From NCBI RefSeq assembly GCF_004795055.1, contig NZ_SSBJ01000037.1, positions 1 to 64,000 of the forward strand: a stretch of DNA of 64,000 bases, read 5' to 3'. Shown here piece by piece: positions 51,285 to 60,350 of this stretch. Below the pieces are notes generated by a model. That model ran no database searches. It was given only the letters and a program-made list of their open reading frames with translations, and was not told the DNA's origin. Each line of letters starts with the position of its first letter. Positions within the stretch are counted from its first letter, which is position 1. The stretch comes from Streptomyces sp. A1136. GTDB lineage: Bacteria; Actinomycetota; Actinomycetes; Streptomycetales; Streptomycetaceae. A program made the position numbers and the translations under genes.

Positions 51285-52220
51285 ATGACGACGCGTGTGA
51301 TCATCCAGCGAAGCATCGGCGGCCCCGACGTGCTGGAACTCGCCGAGACTCCCCTCCCTGTGCCCGGCCCCGGGGAAGTGCTGGTCCGGGTGCGGGCCAG
51401 CGGCATGAACCCGGCCGACTGGAAGGTCCGGGTCGGCAAGGTGGACTTCTTCGGGCCGCCGCCCTACGTCCTCGGCCACGAGTTCAGCGGCACCGTGGAA
51501 CGGCTCGGCGAGGGCGTGGACCGCTTCGTTGAGGGCGAGGAGGTCTACGGCTGGACCGTGCCGCCGCACGGCAGCCACGCCGACCACGTCGTCGTCCCCG
51601 AGGACCGGATCGCCCCCAAGCCCCGCACCCTCGACCACATCGGCGCCGCGGCCCTGCCCATCTCGGGCTTCACCGCCTACCAGGCCCTGATCACCCTCGC
51701 GGACGTGGGGCCCGGCCACCGGGTGCTGATCCACGGCGCGGCCGGCGGCGTCGGCCACCTCGCCGTCCAGATCGCCAAGGCCCGGGGCGCGTACGTCATC
51801 GGCACGGCGAGCGCCGCCAAGCACGCGTACCTGCGGGACCTCGGCGCCGACGAGCTGATCGACTACACGGTGGCGGACTTCGGCGCGCTCCGCGACATCG
51901 ATGCCGTACTGGACACCATCAGCCACGACTACGGGCCGCGCTCCCTCGGCACGCTCAAGCCGGGCGGCATCCTGGTGGACGTGGTCGGGGTCGGCGTCGA
52001 CCGCACCGAGGTCACCGCCCGCGCCGCCGAACTGGACGTGCGCTTCGTGGAGTTCTTCCTGGAGCCGACCCCTGCCGTACTGACCGACTTCGCCGCGCTG
52101 ATCGACGGCCACGGCATCCGGCCCACCATCTCCGAGACCCTCCCGCTCACCGAGGCGGCGAAGGCACACGAGCTCAGCGAGACCGGGCGGGTCCGGGGCA
52201 AGATCGTGCTGGTTCCGTAG
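51285..52220 (+). CDS. NADPH:quinone oxidoreductase-like (zinc-free MDR)
   Basis: The product has 311 residues. It has VIIQRSIGGPDVLELAETPL, ASGMNPADWKVRVGKV, GHEFSGTVERLGEGVDRF, and the cofactor motif VLIHGAAGGVGHLAVQIAKA, typical of QOR/crotonyl-type reductases without zinc ligands. Three in-frame ATGs (51273, 51282, 51285) lie close together and none has a clear ribosome-binding site. The last is used here. It is a single gene. Confidence 0.85.
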   Translation: MTTRVIIQRSIGGPDVLELAETPLPVPGPGEVLVRVRASGMNPADWKVRVGKVDFFGPPPYVLGHEFSGTVERLGEGVDRFVEGEEVYGWTVPPHGSHADHVVVPEDRIAPKPRTLDHIGAAALPISGFTAYQALITLADVGPGHRVLIHGAAGGVGHLAVQIAKARGAYVIGTASAAKHAYLRDLGADELIDYTVADFGALRDIDAVLDTISHDYGPRSLGTLKPGGILVDVVGVGVDRTEVTARAAELDVRFVEFFLEPTPAVLTDFAALIDGHGIRPTISETLPLTEAAKAHELSETGRVRGKIVLVP

Positions 52221-52299
52221 GGTTCGTGCGGCCGGCGTTCGGCGGTGCGTATCCGGCTTCGGCCGTACGGGGCTACCGGGCGCGGGCGGCGTACGCGGG

Positions 52300-52710
52300 A
52301 GAGCGGTGGCCGGTCGGGTCACCGCCCTCCCGCGTACGCGCGTGGTGAGCCGGTCGAGGTGCGGGCGCCGCCTGGGATGCCGCCGACGGCCGCGTGAGCG
52401 GGCCTCACCTGATCGGCCACCGGCTCCAGCAGGGCCTCGCTCTCGTCGTCCGGCCGCCCCTACCAGGGCGCGCGCCAGCGCCTCCTCGCGCTGCTCGTGC
52501 AGTTCGCGCGGCCGGGCACGGGACACATCCGTCACGCCGTCACCCTCCTGCCGCAGCCCGGTGAGGCGCCGGCTGCGGGCGGCCCGTGCGCCTGACCCCA
52601 CGGCCCAATCGGCGAGCAACTCCTCCACGCGGGTCCGGGGGATGCCGAGGGCGCAGGGGTGTTTGGCGCGCACGGCGGCGAGGTCGAGGCGGGAGGCACC
52701 GACGAACATC
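52300..52710 (-). pseudogene. Degraded minus-strand gene, unidentified
   Basis: A GTG at 52535 with GGAGGG seven bases away begins TDVSRARPRELHEQREEALA, and a one-base shift near 52455 gives DDESEALLEPVADQVRPAHA. Upstream, RLDLAAVRAKHPCALGIPRT and RVEELLADWAV is open in another frame. These pieces look like one or two decayed helical proteins. No family can be named. Confidence 0.3.
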
Positions 52711-52727
52711 GTCGTCCGGACGGTCGG

Positions 52728-53285
52728 TAAAGGACGCGCTACGAGTGGGACGCAGAGGACCGGCTCAAGACGGTCACCACCCCCGACGGGACGCTGTGGC
52801 GCTACGCCTACGACGCGCTCGGTCGGCGCAGTGCCAAGCGCCGCATGGCCGCGGACGGTGTCACCGTGGTCGAGGAGGTCACCTTCGTCTGGGACGGCAT
52901 GACTCTGTGCGAGCAGACGACGACCTCGAAGGACCTGCCGCACGCGGTCACCCTGACCTGGGACCACGACGGCCTCCAGCCGCTCGCCCAGACCGAGAGA
53001 CTGGCCGATGCGGACGGACGGGAGATCGACAGTCGCTTCTTCGGATCGTCACCGACCTGATCGGCACGTCGACAGAACTCGTCGACGAAGCGGGTGCAAT
53101 CGCATGGCGCACGCGTAGCATCCTGGGGGGAACGACGACCTGAACGCGGACGCGAACGCCTACACGCCGCTCCGCTTCCCCGGGCAGTACTTCGACCCTG
53201 AATCGGGTCTGCACTACAACTGCCAAGGGCGGCTGGTACATCCGCACGATCTACCCGATACAGGACGCGCATGTCACGCGAGAGA
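52728..53285 (+). pseudogene. Rhs/YD-repeat toxin C-terminal remnant
   Basis: The frame starts inside a repeat: RYEWDAEDRLKTVTTPDGTL and WRYAYDALGRRSAKRRMAAD, classic YD repeats. Shifts near 53040 and 53140 lead to IVTDLIGTSTELVDEAGAIA, then NADANAYTPLRFPGQYFDPE and SGLHYN, the conserved end of the Rhs core. The variable toxin domain after LHYN is replaced by unrelated residues. The N-terminal thousands of bases are absent. Confidence 0.8.
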
Positions 53286-53870
53286 TTCACCGACTTCGAT
53301 TTCGGCCTGACCGTTCTGGCGGGTGGCTTCCACCAGGACTGGTGTTACACCGGCGCTCCCGAGGACGTGGCGCTGGAGTCCATCGGGTCGGGTGAAGGGG
53401 CCGCGGCTTTGGAGCGCGACGTGTCGGTGCTGATCGGCTCAGAGCTGGGCGACGGACAGATAGAGCGGCTCTGGGAAGCGGCGACGGACGAGAACTACGT
53501 GTTCGGACCGGGCGAGACGGGGCGGGGCCTGCTCCGCCGGTTCCTCGCGGTCGGTCGCGACTGGCAGCGCGCGCACGGAAGTGCCCGGCCCGCCGGCGAC
53601 CCGGCATGGGAGGATCCGGAGCTGCGTGACCGAGTGCTGCGGGCCGTCGCGGCGGCACCGCTCGGCGTAGAGCTGCGGGAAGTGCTGACCGTCTGCGCCC
53701 GGACGCTCTCGGCCGAGCTGGCGTTCCGGCTGCTACTGCGGCTGTACGTAGCGGGCATGGTTTCGGTCACACCGGTGGACTGGCATGAGTACCAGCAGAT
53801 CAGTACCGCCTTCATGCTTGGTGAACATGTGATCGAGATGATCGAGTTCCTCGTCGAGGACCCGCACTAA
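53271..53870 (+). CDS. CdiI-like immunity protein
   Basis: The product has 199 residues and starts SRERFTDFDFGLTVLAGGFH, with QDWCYTGAPEDVALESIGSG. The GGFHQDW motif is the hallmark of contact-dependent-inhibition immunity proteins of the CdiI_2 type, with ELGDGQIERLWEAATDENYV and FGPGETGRGLLRRFLAVG following. The C-terminal 70 residues are an extra helical part. It directly follows the Rhs remnant and overlaps its last bases. The gene is intact although its toxin is lost. Confidence 0.7.
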   Translation: MSRERFTDFDFGLTVLAGGFHQDWCYTGAPEDVALESIGSGEGAAALERDVSVLIGSELGDGQIERLWEAATDENYVFGPGETGRGLLRRFLAVGRDWQRAHGSARPAGDPAWEDPELRDRVLRAVAAAPLGVELREVLTVCARTLSAELAFRLLLRLYVAGMVSVTPVDWHEYQQISTAFMLGEHVIEMIEFLVEDPH

Positions 53871-53908
53871 CAGGCCATCTCGTTTGGCGAGTTCGAAAGG
53901 TTGCTGCG

Positions 53909-54075
53909 GTGGGGATCGTCGAGCGGCTGGTTCCGGATGGGCTGTGGGCGTTTTCCAGCGGGTAGTGCCGGAGGCACCAACTCGTGCGCAAGGTCGAGGC
54001 CGGCGCCGGCACGGTGACCGGGAGGTGCGTGGGCGACGTCGGAGGCGCCGAGTGTCTTCTGGGGGCGCATGATCC
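53909..54075 (+). mobile_element. IS5-family transposase N-terminal fragment
   Basis: GTG 53909 reads GIVERLVPDGLWAF, then after a one-base loss FQRVVPEAPTRAQGRGRRRH and GDREV, the well-known start of IS5-group transposases in Streptomyces. Nothing after this is recognisable. Confidence 0.7.
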
Positions 54076-54181
54076 ATGAGGTGATGTCGCGAGGGCGGGG
54101 AGTCGCCGATCGGGCAGGTACCGCGATGCCTTTCCGGATGGTCACCACGTAGCGGTGCACAACGTGGCGACGCTCCTATGA

Positions 54182-54830
54182 CAGTTGGAAGCGCAGCCTG
54201 TGCCGGCCCTGGCTCCACCGACACTTGGCACCGACGAGTTCGCGTTCCGCAAGGGCCGGACCTACGGCACCGTCCTCGTCGACGTCGACGTCGAGTCCGC
54301 CAGGCCGGTTGACGTGCTGCCTGCTCGAGAGACCAGCAGGGTCGCCACCTGGCTCCAGGACCACCCCGGCACCGAGATCATCTGCCGAGACCGCCTGATG
54401 GCATTCACCCAGGCCATCAAGCAGCCCGCCCCAGAGGCGCTGGAGGTGGCAGATCGCTGGCGCCTCCAGAACCTCCCGACGGCCGTCGAGAAGACCTGCT
54501 GCCGGCACCGTGACTGCCTACGACAACCAGCTGGACCAGAGGGAAGCCCACCGTTGGCCACACCGGAGACTCCGCTCCTGGACCGGATCCGACAGCGCCA
54601 CGCGGAGGTCAACGATTTCGCTGCCAGCGGTATGTCGCTCAACGCCATCGCCCGTCGTCGGCAGCTGGCCCGCAAGACAGTCCGGCGCGCTACCGGAACA
54701 AGGACCTGGCAGGTCTGCTCGCCTCCGCGCAGGATCGCGGCCGCGGTGTCCTCGACCCGTTCATGGAGCACGTGCAGCACCGCTTTCATGCGGCCTGCGC
54801 CCGTGACGGGCTACAACGTCTTCATTTGTG
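54182..54830 (+). mobile_element. ISL3-family transposase fragment
   Basis: The frame reads LGTDEFAFRKGRTYGTVLVD, then VESARPVDVLPARETSRVAT, HPGTEIICRDRLMAF and EALEVADRWRL, the DDE catalytic core start of ISL3 transposases. Further pieces (NDFAASGMSLNAIARRRQLA, RKTVRR, and LDPFMEHVQHRFHAACARDG in a shifted frame) are the later helix-turn-helix region. It stops abruptly at the end of the neighbouring hydrolase gene. No inverted ends were seen. Confidence 0.75.
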
Positions 54831-56156
54831 GTCGCGCAAGAAGGCAGGGATCTCGTCGCGGGTCGGGTAGTTCGGCAGGGGGGCTGGCTTGTCCTGAAGG
54901 AAGGCGGTGATGACGGCGGCGGCTCGGTCGTTGTTGTCGTCCAGGCCGTTCCACATGTGGTGTCCGACTCCGGGCACGTACTGCGTGCGCTGGATGGCGA
55001 GGTCATTGGCAAGGACGGTGGTCTCCCATTGACGAAGCTGGGAGGAGCATTCGGCGATCATCAGTATCGCGGGGGTCCGGGAGCGCATCAGCTTCGAGGC
55101 GATGGAGGGGGAGTCCTTGACCGTCTGTTGGATGCGGAGGCTGGCGGCGGGACTGAAGGAGAAGTTCTGTGCGGTGTCCTCGGCGGGGATGCGGTGCGCG
55201 TCGCGAGCGCAGTAGGCGGATGCGGTGTCGCTGCCGAGGTCTGCGGCGGTGAAGGCATTGTCGCCTTCGGCCTGTCCGATCAGTCCGGTGTCGGGGGTGA
55301 GGAGTCCGAGTCGCATGAGGCCGAACGCCACGGCGTACCGGGGGACGTGCGTCGATCGCGGTCCGGACAGGGCCGGCGCGAGGTCGCGCGCGGATTGTCG
55401 GCCCTTGTGGCCGGTGATGTGTGCGGTGGGGCCGTCCATGGGGCCGGGCTCGGCGATGATCGCCCGGTGCAGGCGTGCGGCGACGCTCGGGTCGGCCAGG
55501 GCTCGGGTGAGCACGGTCCCGCCTGAGGAGAATCCGAGGATGTCGACCTTGCCCTTGTTCAGGCGGTCGACGAAGGCGGCGAGGTCACGGACCGACCTGG
55601 AGATCGTGTACCAGCCCATGGGCAGCAGGTCGCTTCGTCCGCCACCGGCCTGTTCGTAGGCGTAGACGTCGTAGCCCTGCCGTGCCAGGAGTTGCAGGAA
55701 CCGGTGGTCGAGCACCGAGATGCCGCGGACCGGTCCGCCGTTGAGGTACACGAGCGGGATGGGATGCCGGGTGTCCGGGTTTGCGGGCGGGTAGTGGTAC
55801 ACCGCTACCCGGCTGCCGGTGGACAGGCTCCAATGCTGCGTGGTCACGAACGGCAGGGCGGGCGGGTATCGCCGGGCCGTCGGCACGGTCGGGATACAGA
55901 CCGATGCCGTCAATGCCGCCGCGACAACCACCGGCAGGAACGGCACGAACCGCGCCGGCCCAGTGCGGCGTCGCCCCAGCCACATCGCGAGGACAGCTCC
56001 GACTCCAAGGGTCGTCAGCCATGCGGCGAGGGCCGACCCTGCTCCATCTGTGAGGGCGGTCAGTGCGAGAAAGACGACGACAAGCGTCGTGACGGCGGCC
56101 AGGGCCAGCAGTAAGCGTCCGGTGAAGCGGACGAGACGTATGGCGGACGTAGTCAC
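54822..56156 (-). CDS. Membrane-anchored alpha/beta hydrolase
   Basis: The product has 444 residues: three N-terminal membrane segments (LLLALAAVTTLVVVFLALTA, LAAWLTTLGVGAVLAMWLG, VPFLPVVVAAALTASVCI), then an alpha/beta hydrolase with PLVYLNGGPVRGISVL, YEQAGGGRSD, nucleophile FSSGGTV and His in VPGVGHHMWNG. It resembles proline-iminopeptidase-like hydrolases facing outside the membrane. GGAGG supports GTG 56156. It shares a 62-bp promoter gap with the divergent TetR gene, its probable regulator. Confidence 0.82.
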   Translation of the reverse strand: MTTSAIRLVRFTGRLLLALAAVTTLVVVFLALTALTDGAGSALAAWLTTLGVGAVLAMWLGRRRTGPARFVPFLPVVVAAALTASVCIPTVPTARRYPPALPFVTTQHWSLSTGSRVAVYHYPPANPDTRHPIPLVYLNGGPVRGISVLDHRFLQLLARQGYDVYAYEQAGGGRSDLLPMGWYTISRSVRDLAAFVDRLNKGKVDILGFSSGGTVLTRALADPSVAARLHRAIIAEPGPMDGPTAHITGHKGRQSARDLAPALSGPRSTHVPRYAVAFGLMRLGLLTPDTGLIGQAEGDNAFTAADLGSDTASAYCARDAHRIPAEDTAQNFSFSPAASLRIQQTVKDSPSIASKLMRSRTPAILMIAECSSQLRQWETTVLANDLAIQRTQYVPGVGHHMWNGLDDNNDRAAAVITAFLQDKPAPLPNYPTRDEIPAFLRDHK

Positions 56157-56172
56157 GGTGGACCTCCGACAG

Positions 56173-56195
56173 TTTCAGAACGCTGTTTCAAAACG
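56173..56195. promoter_or_regulatory. Candidate TetR operator, two TTTCARAACG repeats
   Basis: TTTCAGAACG (56173-56182) and TTTCAAAACG (56186-56195) are direct repeats spaced 13 bp in the 62-bp gap between the divergent hydrolase and TetR starts. The gap is AT-richer than its neighbours. This is the natural binding site for the TetR protein. Confidence 0.5.
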
Positions 56196-56218
56196 ACGTT
56201 ATCAGAAGGGGTAATCTG

Positions 56219-56842
56219 TTGACCGTGGGTAGGCCGAGAACAAACGACGAGGCCGTCAAAGAGCGGCTTGTGGAGTGCGCGACCGAGATCCTCGCCACCC
56301 GTCCGCGGGAGTCGCTCACGGTCCGCGCCGTGGCGGCTGCCGCCGAGGCGTCGACGACGGCGGTGTACTCCCTGTTCGGCGGTAAGGCCGGGCTGATCGA
56401 CGTGGTGCGCGACAGAGCCGTCGCCGGCCTGTTCCAGGACGTGTCGGCGGTGCAGACTTCATCGGACCCGCTCGCCGACCTATACGCGCTGGCCGTCGCC
56501 TACCGTCGCTGGGGGCGAGGACACAGCCACCTGTACACGGTGCTGTTCGGTGGTGTGCAGTCCTTCGACCCGTCGGGGGAGGTCGGTGCCAGTGACCCGA
56601 TCCGTCCGCTTCTCGCGGCGATCGATCGTGCCGTGACAGCGTCCGTCCTCGTCGGCGAAACAACGTCGATCGCCCTGTCGATTTGGGCCACCCTCCACGG
56701 GCTGGTGACTCTTGAGCTGGCCGGGGCCTGCGACGCTGCGACGGCCGAGGCCGCATTCCGCTCGGCGATCCACGCCACGTTGCGTGGATGGACGACCCCG
56801 GCGGTGTTCCGCAGCCTTCGCCAAGCAGAACTCGCTCATTGA
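56219..56842 (+). CDS. TetR-family transcriptional regulator
   Basis: The product has 207 residues. Helix-turn-helix: TRPRESLTVRAVAAAAEAST with TAVYSLFGGKAGLIDVV. The C-terminal WHG-type ligand domain has LAVAYRRWGRGHSHLYTVLF and IALSIWATLHGLVTLELAGA. TTG 56219 is chosen since AAGGGG is seven bases upstream; GTG 56225 is possible. It probably represses itself and the divergent membrane hydrolase. Confidence 0.85.
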   Translation: MTVGRPRTNDEAVKERLVECATEILATRPRESLTVRAVAAAAEASTTAVYSLFGGKAGLIDVVRDRAVAGLFQDVSAVQTSSDPLADLYALAVAYRRWGRGHSHLYTVLFGGVQSFDPSGEVGASDPIRPLLAAIDRAVTASVLVGETTSIALSIWATLHGLVTLELAGACDAATAEAAFRSAIHATLRGWTTPAVFRSLRQAELAH

Positions 56843-56849
56843 CAGGATC

Positions 56850-57200
56850 AGGGCCGGATATCGGGGCCCTCCCGGTCCCTGCCGAGGCGAGGGTGTCCCG
56901 TCGGTGAAGACCGGCATGCCCAGGTCGACCGACTGCGGCCGGCTTGACCATCGCAGTGAGTTCCTCGGCTCGAACTCCGGTGTGGCGCAAGGTCTCGATG
57001 AGTGCCCAGGACCAGAAGGCGTCGTCCTCCATCAGGCTCTGGTTGATCCGGCGGCTCGGTGGCACCGACCGGCCGGATGTAGAGGTGCGGCGATCCGTAG
57101 TCCAGCCGGCTGGGAACCTGGTTCGCCTTCAGTAGCTCCCGCACGTAACTCGTCCCGTCGTGCTCGAAGACCCCCTTGCGCGCATTGGCGCGAGCGGCCG
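56850..57200 (-). pseudogene. Tyrosine recombinase/integrase remnant
   Basis: The complement gives FEHDGTSYVRELLKANQVPS and RLDYGSPHLYIRP, then in another frame EDDAFWSWALIETLRHTGVR and AEELTAM, the catalytic Arg I region (HTGVRAEEL) of phage-type integrases. The rest, including the His-x-x-Arg and Tyr motifs, is missing. It marks the site of a former integrated element. Confidence 0.7.
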
Positions 57201-57492
57201 CTGGCAAGGCAGCGGCCTCACGGTGTATTCGCTTCGGCCGTCTGGATCCACGAAGGGCGTGTGACTGAGCATTGCAGTGGCCCCGAAGCGTTCCAGACGA
57301 GCGCTTCAGAGGGCCCAACCGCTGCGGACGGAGACATGCGGCAAGATGCGGACGCATGACCCGTCACCATGCCGGGCCAGGTCCGGGCTGTGGCCACGTC
57401 CGATCCCTCCGGGCCACTGACCGTGACCGGCCCCCGAGGGCGGAGCCGTCTCGTTTTCATCGCGGAAACCGCAGCGCACAGCCCGGTACGGT

Positions 57493-57825
57493 TCACACGG
57501 CGCTCTGGGGTGACGGCGCGAAGTGCGCCGGGTCCCGGGTCTGGTGTTCGTCGTATTCGCCGTGCTGCTGGCCCTTGTAGTGGTCCTTGAGTCCGCCGCC
57601 GTTGACGCAGGGTTTTCCCAAGGCGGGGGTTGAGGAGGCCGACGACGTTGACGGTGTGCCGCAGACGTTGACGGGGATGTGGATGGGCACTTGGACGACG
57701 TTGTCGGAGAGGACGCCGGGGGAGCCGATGGCGGCGCCTTCGGCGGTGGCGTTGGCGGCGGCCATCCCGCCCCGGTCGGCGGCCGCCAGCTCGAACGGCT
57801 GCGTGCGCGGGCCGATGCCCGCCAC
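57493..57825 (-). pseudogene. Chaplin gene with damaged core and no signal peptide
   Basis: The complement reads ANATAEGAAIGSPGVLSDNV and VQVPIHIPVNVCG, the chaplin hallmark, and later GKPCVNGG. Between them the frame is wrong: GTPSTSSASSTPA is encoded where the next frame gives HTVNVVGLLNP, the conserved chaplin segment. A one-base loss after GGC and a one-base gain in a C run explain this. The N-terminus lacks a signal peptide and the C-terminus has an odd 35-residue extension. As read it cannot form a normal surface amyloid. Confidence 0.75.
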
Positions 57826-57882
57826 CGCGGTATCTGCGTCGGCGTGTGCAGGGTGCGGACGCCGAACACACCCAGTCCCAAC

Positions 57883-58256
57883 TCACATGACCGCACGGTC
57901 CCGTCCTTGAGTCGGGGGCCGCTTCTGAGGACCCTGGGCCGGTTCGCTCCCGGTGCGATCGTTCCCGCCATGCTGTCGACTACGGGCTGCCGATGCGGGT
58001 GCGAGTAGCGCATACACGAATATGCCCTGGTGAACGTGGTCTACTTTGAACCCGGCACCGGCGATGGCGTCAGTGAAGGTCTCGGCGTCCCAGACTGTGT
58101 ACCAGCGGCGCCCGTCGGGCTCATCCAGCCAGCCGGTACGGCCGACGGACTTGACGCACGCATACAGCTTGCCTCCGGGGCGCAGCAGCCCGGCGAACTG
58201 GCCGAGGACGTCCGCGGTCTCCGACTCGCGCAGGAGCCTACCGCGACGATCACGAA
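57883..58256 (-). pseudogene. SAM methyltransferase C-terminal fragment
   Basis: The complement, without any start codon, reads LLRESETADVLGQFAGLLRP, then GGKLYACVKSVGRTGWLDEP and DAETFTDAIAGAGFKVDHVH, followed by GIFVYALLAPA. This is the second half of a class I methyltransferase (post-motif III, LLRPGGKLY). Motif I is absent. It ends in a low-quality tail. Confidence 0.6.
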
Positions 58257-58288
58257 CCGACAGCCCCTACGACAAGGCGACTTCAAGG

Positions 58289-58615
58289 TCAGTAGAGGGT
58301 CTCGGTGTCGTAGAAGCAGAGGTGGTCCTTGATCGCGGCGACGTCCGGCTTGGGGTCCGGGTACGACCAGACGAGGTCGGTGGCTCCGGGTACGGACCAG
58401 TAGCGGGCGTCGCCCTTGAAAGGGCAGTGGCTGGTGGTGTCGGAGGGGGTCAGCAGGTCGGTGCGTACGTCCTGGGATGGCAGGTAGTACCGCGGGGGGC
58501 AACCCGTCTCGCGTAGTACCAAGGGGCGCCGGCTTTCGGCCAGGACCTGTCCGTCCTTCACGACGCGAACGTGCTCGGTGCCCTGTTCGATGGTGATGTC
58601 GTGTCCACGTGTCAT
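58289..58615 (-). CDS. DUF427-family protein
   Basis: The product has 108 residues: HDITIEQGTEHVRVVKDGQV, AESRRPLVLRETGCPPRYYL, PSDTTSHCPFKGDARYWSVP and VAAIKDHLCFYDTETLY. This is the complete DUF427 pattern, a small beta-barrel with conserved CPFKG(D/E)A and FY. Function is not established. The ATG is at 58615. It is a single gene surrounded by remnants. Confidence 0.88.
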   Translation of the reverse strand: MTRGHDITIEQGTEHVRVVKDGQVLAESRRPLVLRETGCPPRYYLPSQDVRTDLLTPSDTTSHCPFKGDARYWSVPGATDLVWSYPDPKPDVAAIKDHLCFYDTETLY

Positions 58616-58929
58616 ACGCTCCTCAGCGCACCCGGCCGGGGAATTCTTCCCGCCGATCCCTGCCGGGCGTCGCGGAACATCCGTACGGGGGGACAGACCG
58701 GGGGGACCCCCGGGATTTCGGCAGCCCGACGGATCCCGGCCTCCTCAACCGGGCGGCGAACACGCCCGCGCCCCCCGAAACCCCCTCCACCACGTTCAGC
58801 GGCACGAAACATCGCCCTCTCCCGGCTCGCCGCACACGTCAAGCTCTACGACCAAGGCACCGCCGTGCCCGCGAGCGCCGCGCCCCCATTCAAGCAGCGC
58901 AACCGAGCAGGAGCTGCCATGCAGATCGT

Positions 58930-59354
58930 GTCTCTGGTCAGGGGCTACGTAGGGTCCCCTGGCCGTGCGCGCCGCGGACGGACGGCCCCATGCAGACGCT
59001 CGTCTCCAGGTTCCTTTTTGAGTGTTCCGGCAGTGTGCTGGTGGGCCCTGGTGACCGTGGAGTCCACCGAGACCGTCCGGTCGATGTCGTCGTGGGCGTC
59101 CGCTGTCGCCAGGACGGCAGCGAGGAGTGTCTCGCAAGTGCCGTCGACGACCCGTCTGATGGGTCGTTCGTGAGGTTGGGGAGGCCGGTCTCGTTGGGAG
59201 GGTTTTGCCATGGCGGGCTGGTGCGGTACTTCCATGCGAGGGCGTCAAGGGTGCGGCGGCGGTGGGCCCATCGCTGTCCGCGGACCGGATCCGCCGGTAT
59301 CAGCGGCTCGTTCCGGTCGCATATCGCGTCGGTGGTCACTGAGCGGACGGACAT
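58930..59354 (-). mobile_element. IS5-family (second type) transposase remnant
   Basis: The complement reads EPLIPADPVRGQRWAHRRRT with LDALAWKYRT, then in the next frame RRVVDGTCETLLAAVLATAD and RTVSVDSTVTRAHQHTAGTL, the first catalytic Asp strand (VSVDSTVTRAHQH). At least two frameshifts are present. It differs from the IS5 fragments at 24.4 and 53.9 kb. Confidence 0.7.
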
Positions 59355-59441
59355 ATCCGATCAACCGACCAACCCATCGAAGAGGCACGTGCAAGTCGGG
59401 AGACCCCAGTGGGCTGCTCCCGCGAGGCAGTCGGGTCCTGG

Positions 59442-60077
59442 TCAGATTGTGACCGGGCCGTGGGGGGTGGTGAACTCGACCGAGACCAGGCCGGGCTCCT
59501 CGTCCTCGACCCAGGTGACGTCGATCTGGTCGAGGGGGTGGTCGGCCGGTTCGCCGAGGAATTCGGCGATGGAGGCGGCGTCGCCGGCGATGGAGACCCC
59601 GTGGATGGTGGTGGAGGTGCGCGGGTCGGCGCTGGGGCGTTCCTCGGTGGGGACCAACCACTGTAGGAAGTAGGGCAGTTGTGGGTCCTCCAACAGTTCC
59701 AGCAGGCCGATCTGTTTCCATCTCAGGTCGAACCCGTCGGGGCGGACACGGTGGCCCTCGGCCGAGGTGCGGCCAAGGCGGGCCTCGACCGGGGCGATGT
59801 CGTCGACGGAGACCACCCAACCGAGCCAGCCGCCGCCCTCGGCGGCGCGGCGCGCGACTGCCTGGCCGAAGGGTGCGCGGTCGGCGGCGGGGTGGTCGAG
59901 TGTGGTGACGACCTCGACATAGGTGCCGCCGCTGAGCGGGAGAATGAAATTGCGGGTGCCGAATCGCGGGTGCACGCCCCCGTCGACGAACCCGGCGCCG
60001 AGGGCCGATCCGATCCACTGGACGGTCGAGACGAAGCTGTCGCGGGCCACCGCATAGGACACGTGATCAAGTCGCAC
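59442..60077 (-). CDS. Glyoxalase-like (VOC) domain protein
   Basis: The product has 211 residues: RLDHVSYAVARDSFVSTVQW, HPRFGTRNFILPLSGGTYVE, GGWLGWVVSVDDIAPVEARL and LPYFLQWLVPTEERPSADPR. This is the Glyoxalase_3/VOC-like pattern, two paired beta-alpha-beta-beta-beta units. Family members are of unknown reaction; metal ligands (His near start, Glu) are partly visible. GTG 60077 is used. Single gene among remnants. Confidence 0.75.
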   Translation of the reverse strand: MRLDHVSYAVARDSFVSTVQWIGSALGAGFVDGGVHPRFGTRNFILPLSGGTYVEVVTTLDHPAADRAPFGQAVARRAAEGGGWLGWVVSVDDIAPVEARLGRTSAEGHRVRPDGFDLRWKQIGLLELLEDPQLPYFLQWLVPTEERPSADPRTSTTIHGVSIAGDAASIAEFLGEPADHPLDQIDVTWVEDEEPGLVSVEFTTPHGPVTI

Positions 60078-60350
60078 TGCGGCATCATCACCCGACAATG
60101 CGCACAAATCCCGACGCCACGCCCGCCGCCCCTGGCCACGTCCGCCGTGGATTGAGCCGTGGAGCGGATCGAGCACAGTCATCTCGGCGTGGGAGGCCCG
60201 GTACCCGGTTGAAGCCGGGCAGCAGCGCTGCCAGGTCGAGGCCCACGACCCGCTCGATCAGCCGCCGCGGGGCAAGCGCTGCTGCCACGGGATTTCGATC
60301 CGCAAGCAGCACCATGCGCACGGCATGTCCAAGTGACAGGCTCTGGTTGG
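60078..60350 (-). other. Gap with a possible coding fragment
   Basis: The complement reads LTNQSLSLGHAVRMVLLADR with NPVAAALAPRRLIERVVGLD in clean coding style between 60180 and 60350, but no start, family or sensible end is visible. It may be a piece of a gene cut by rearrangement. Confidence 0.3.
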
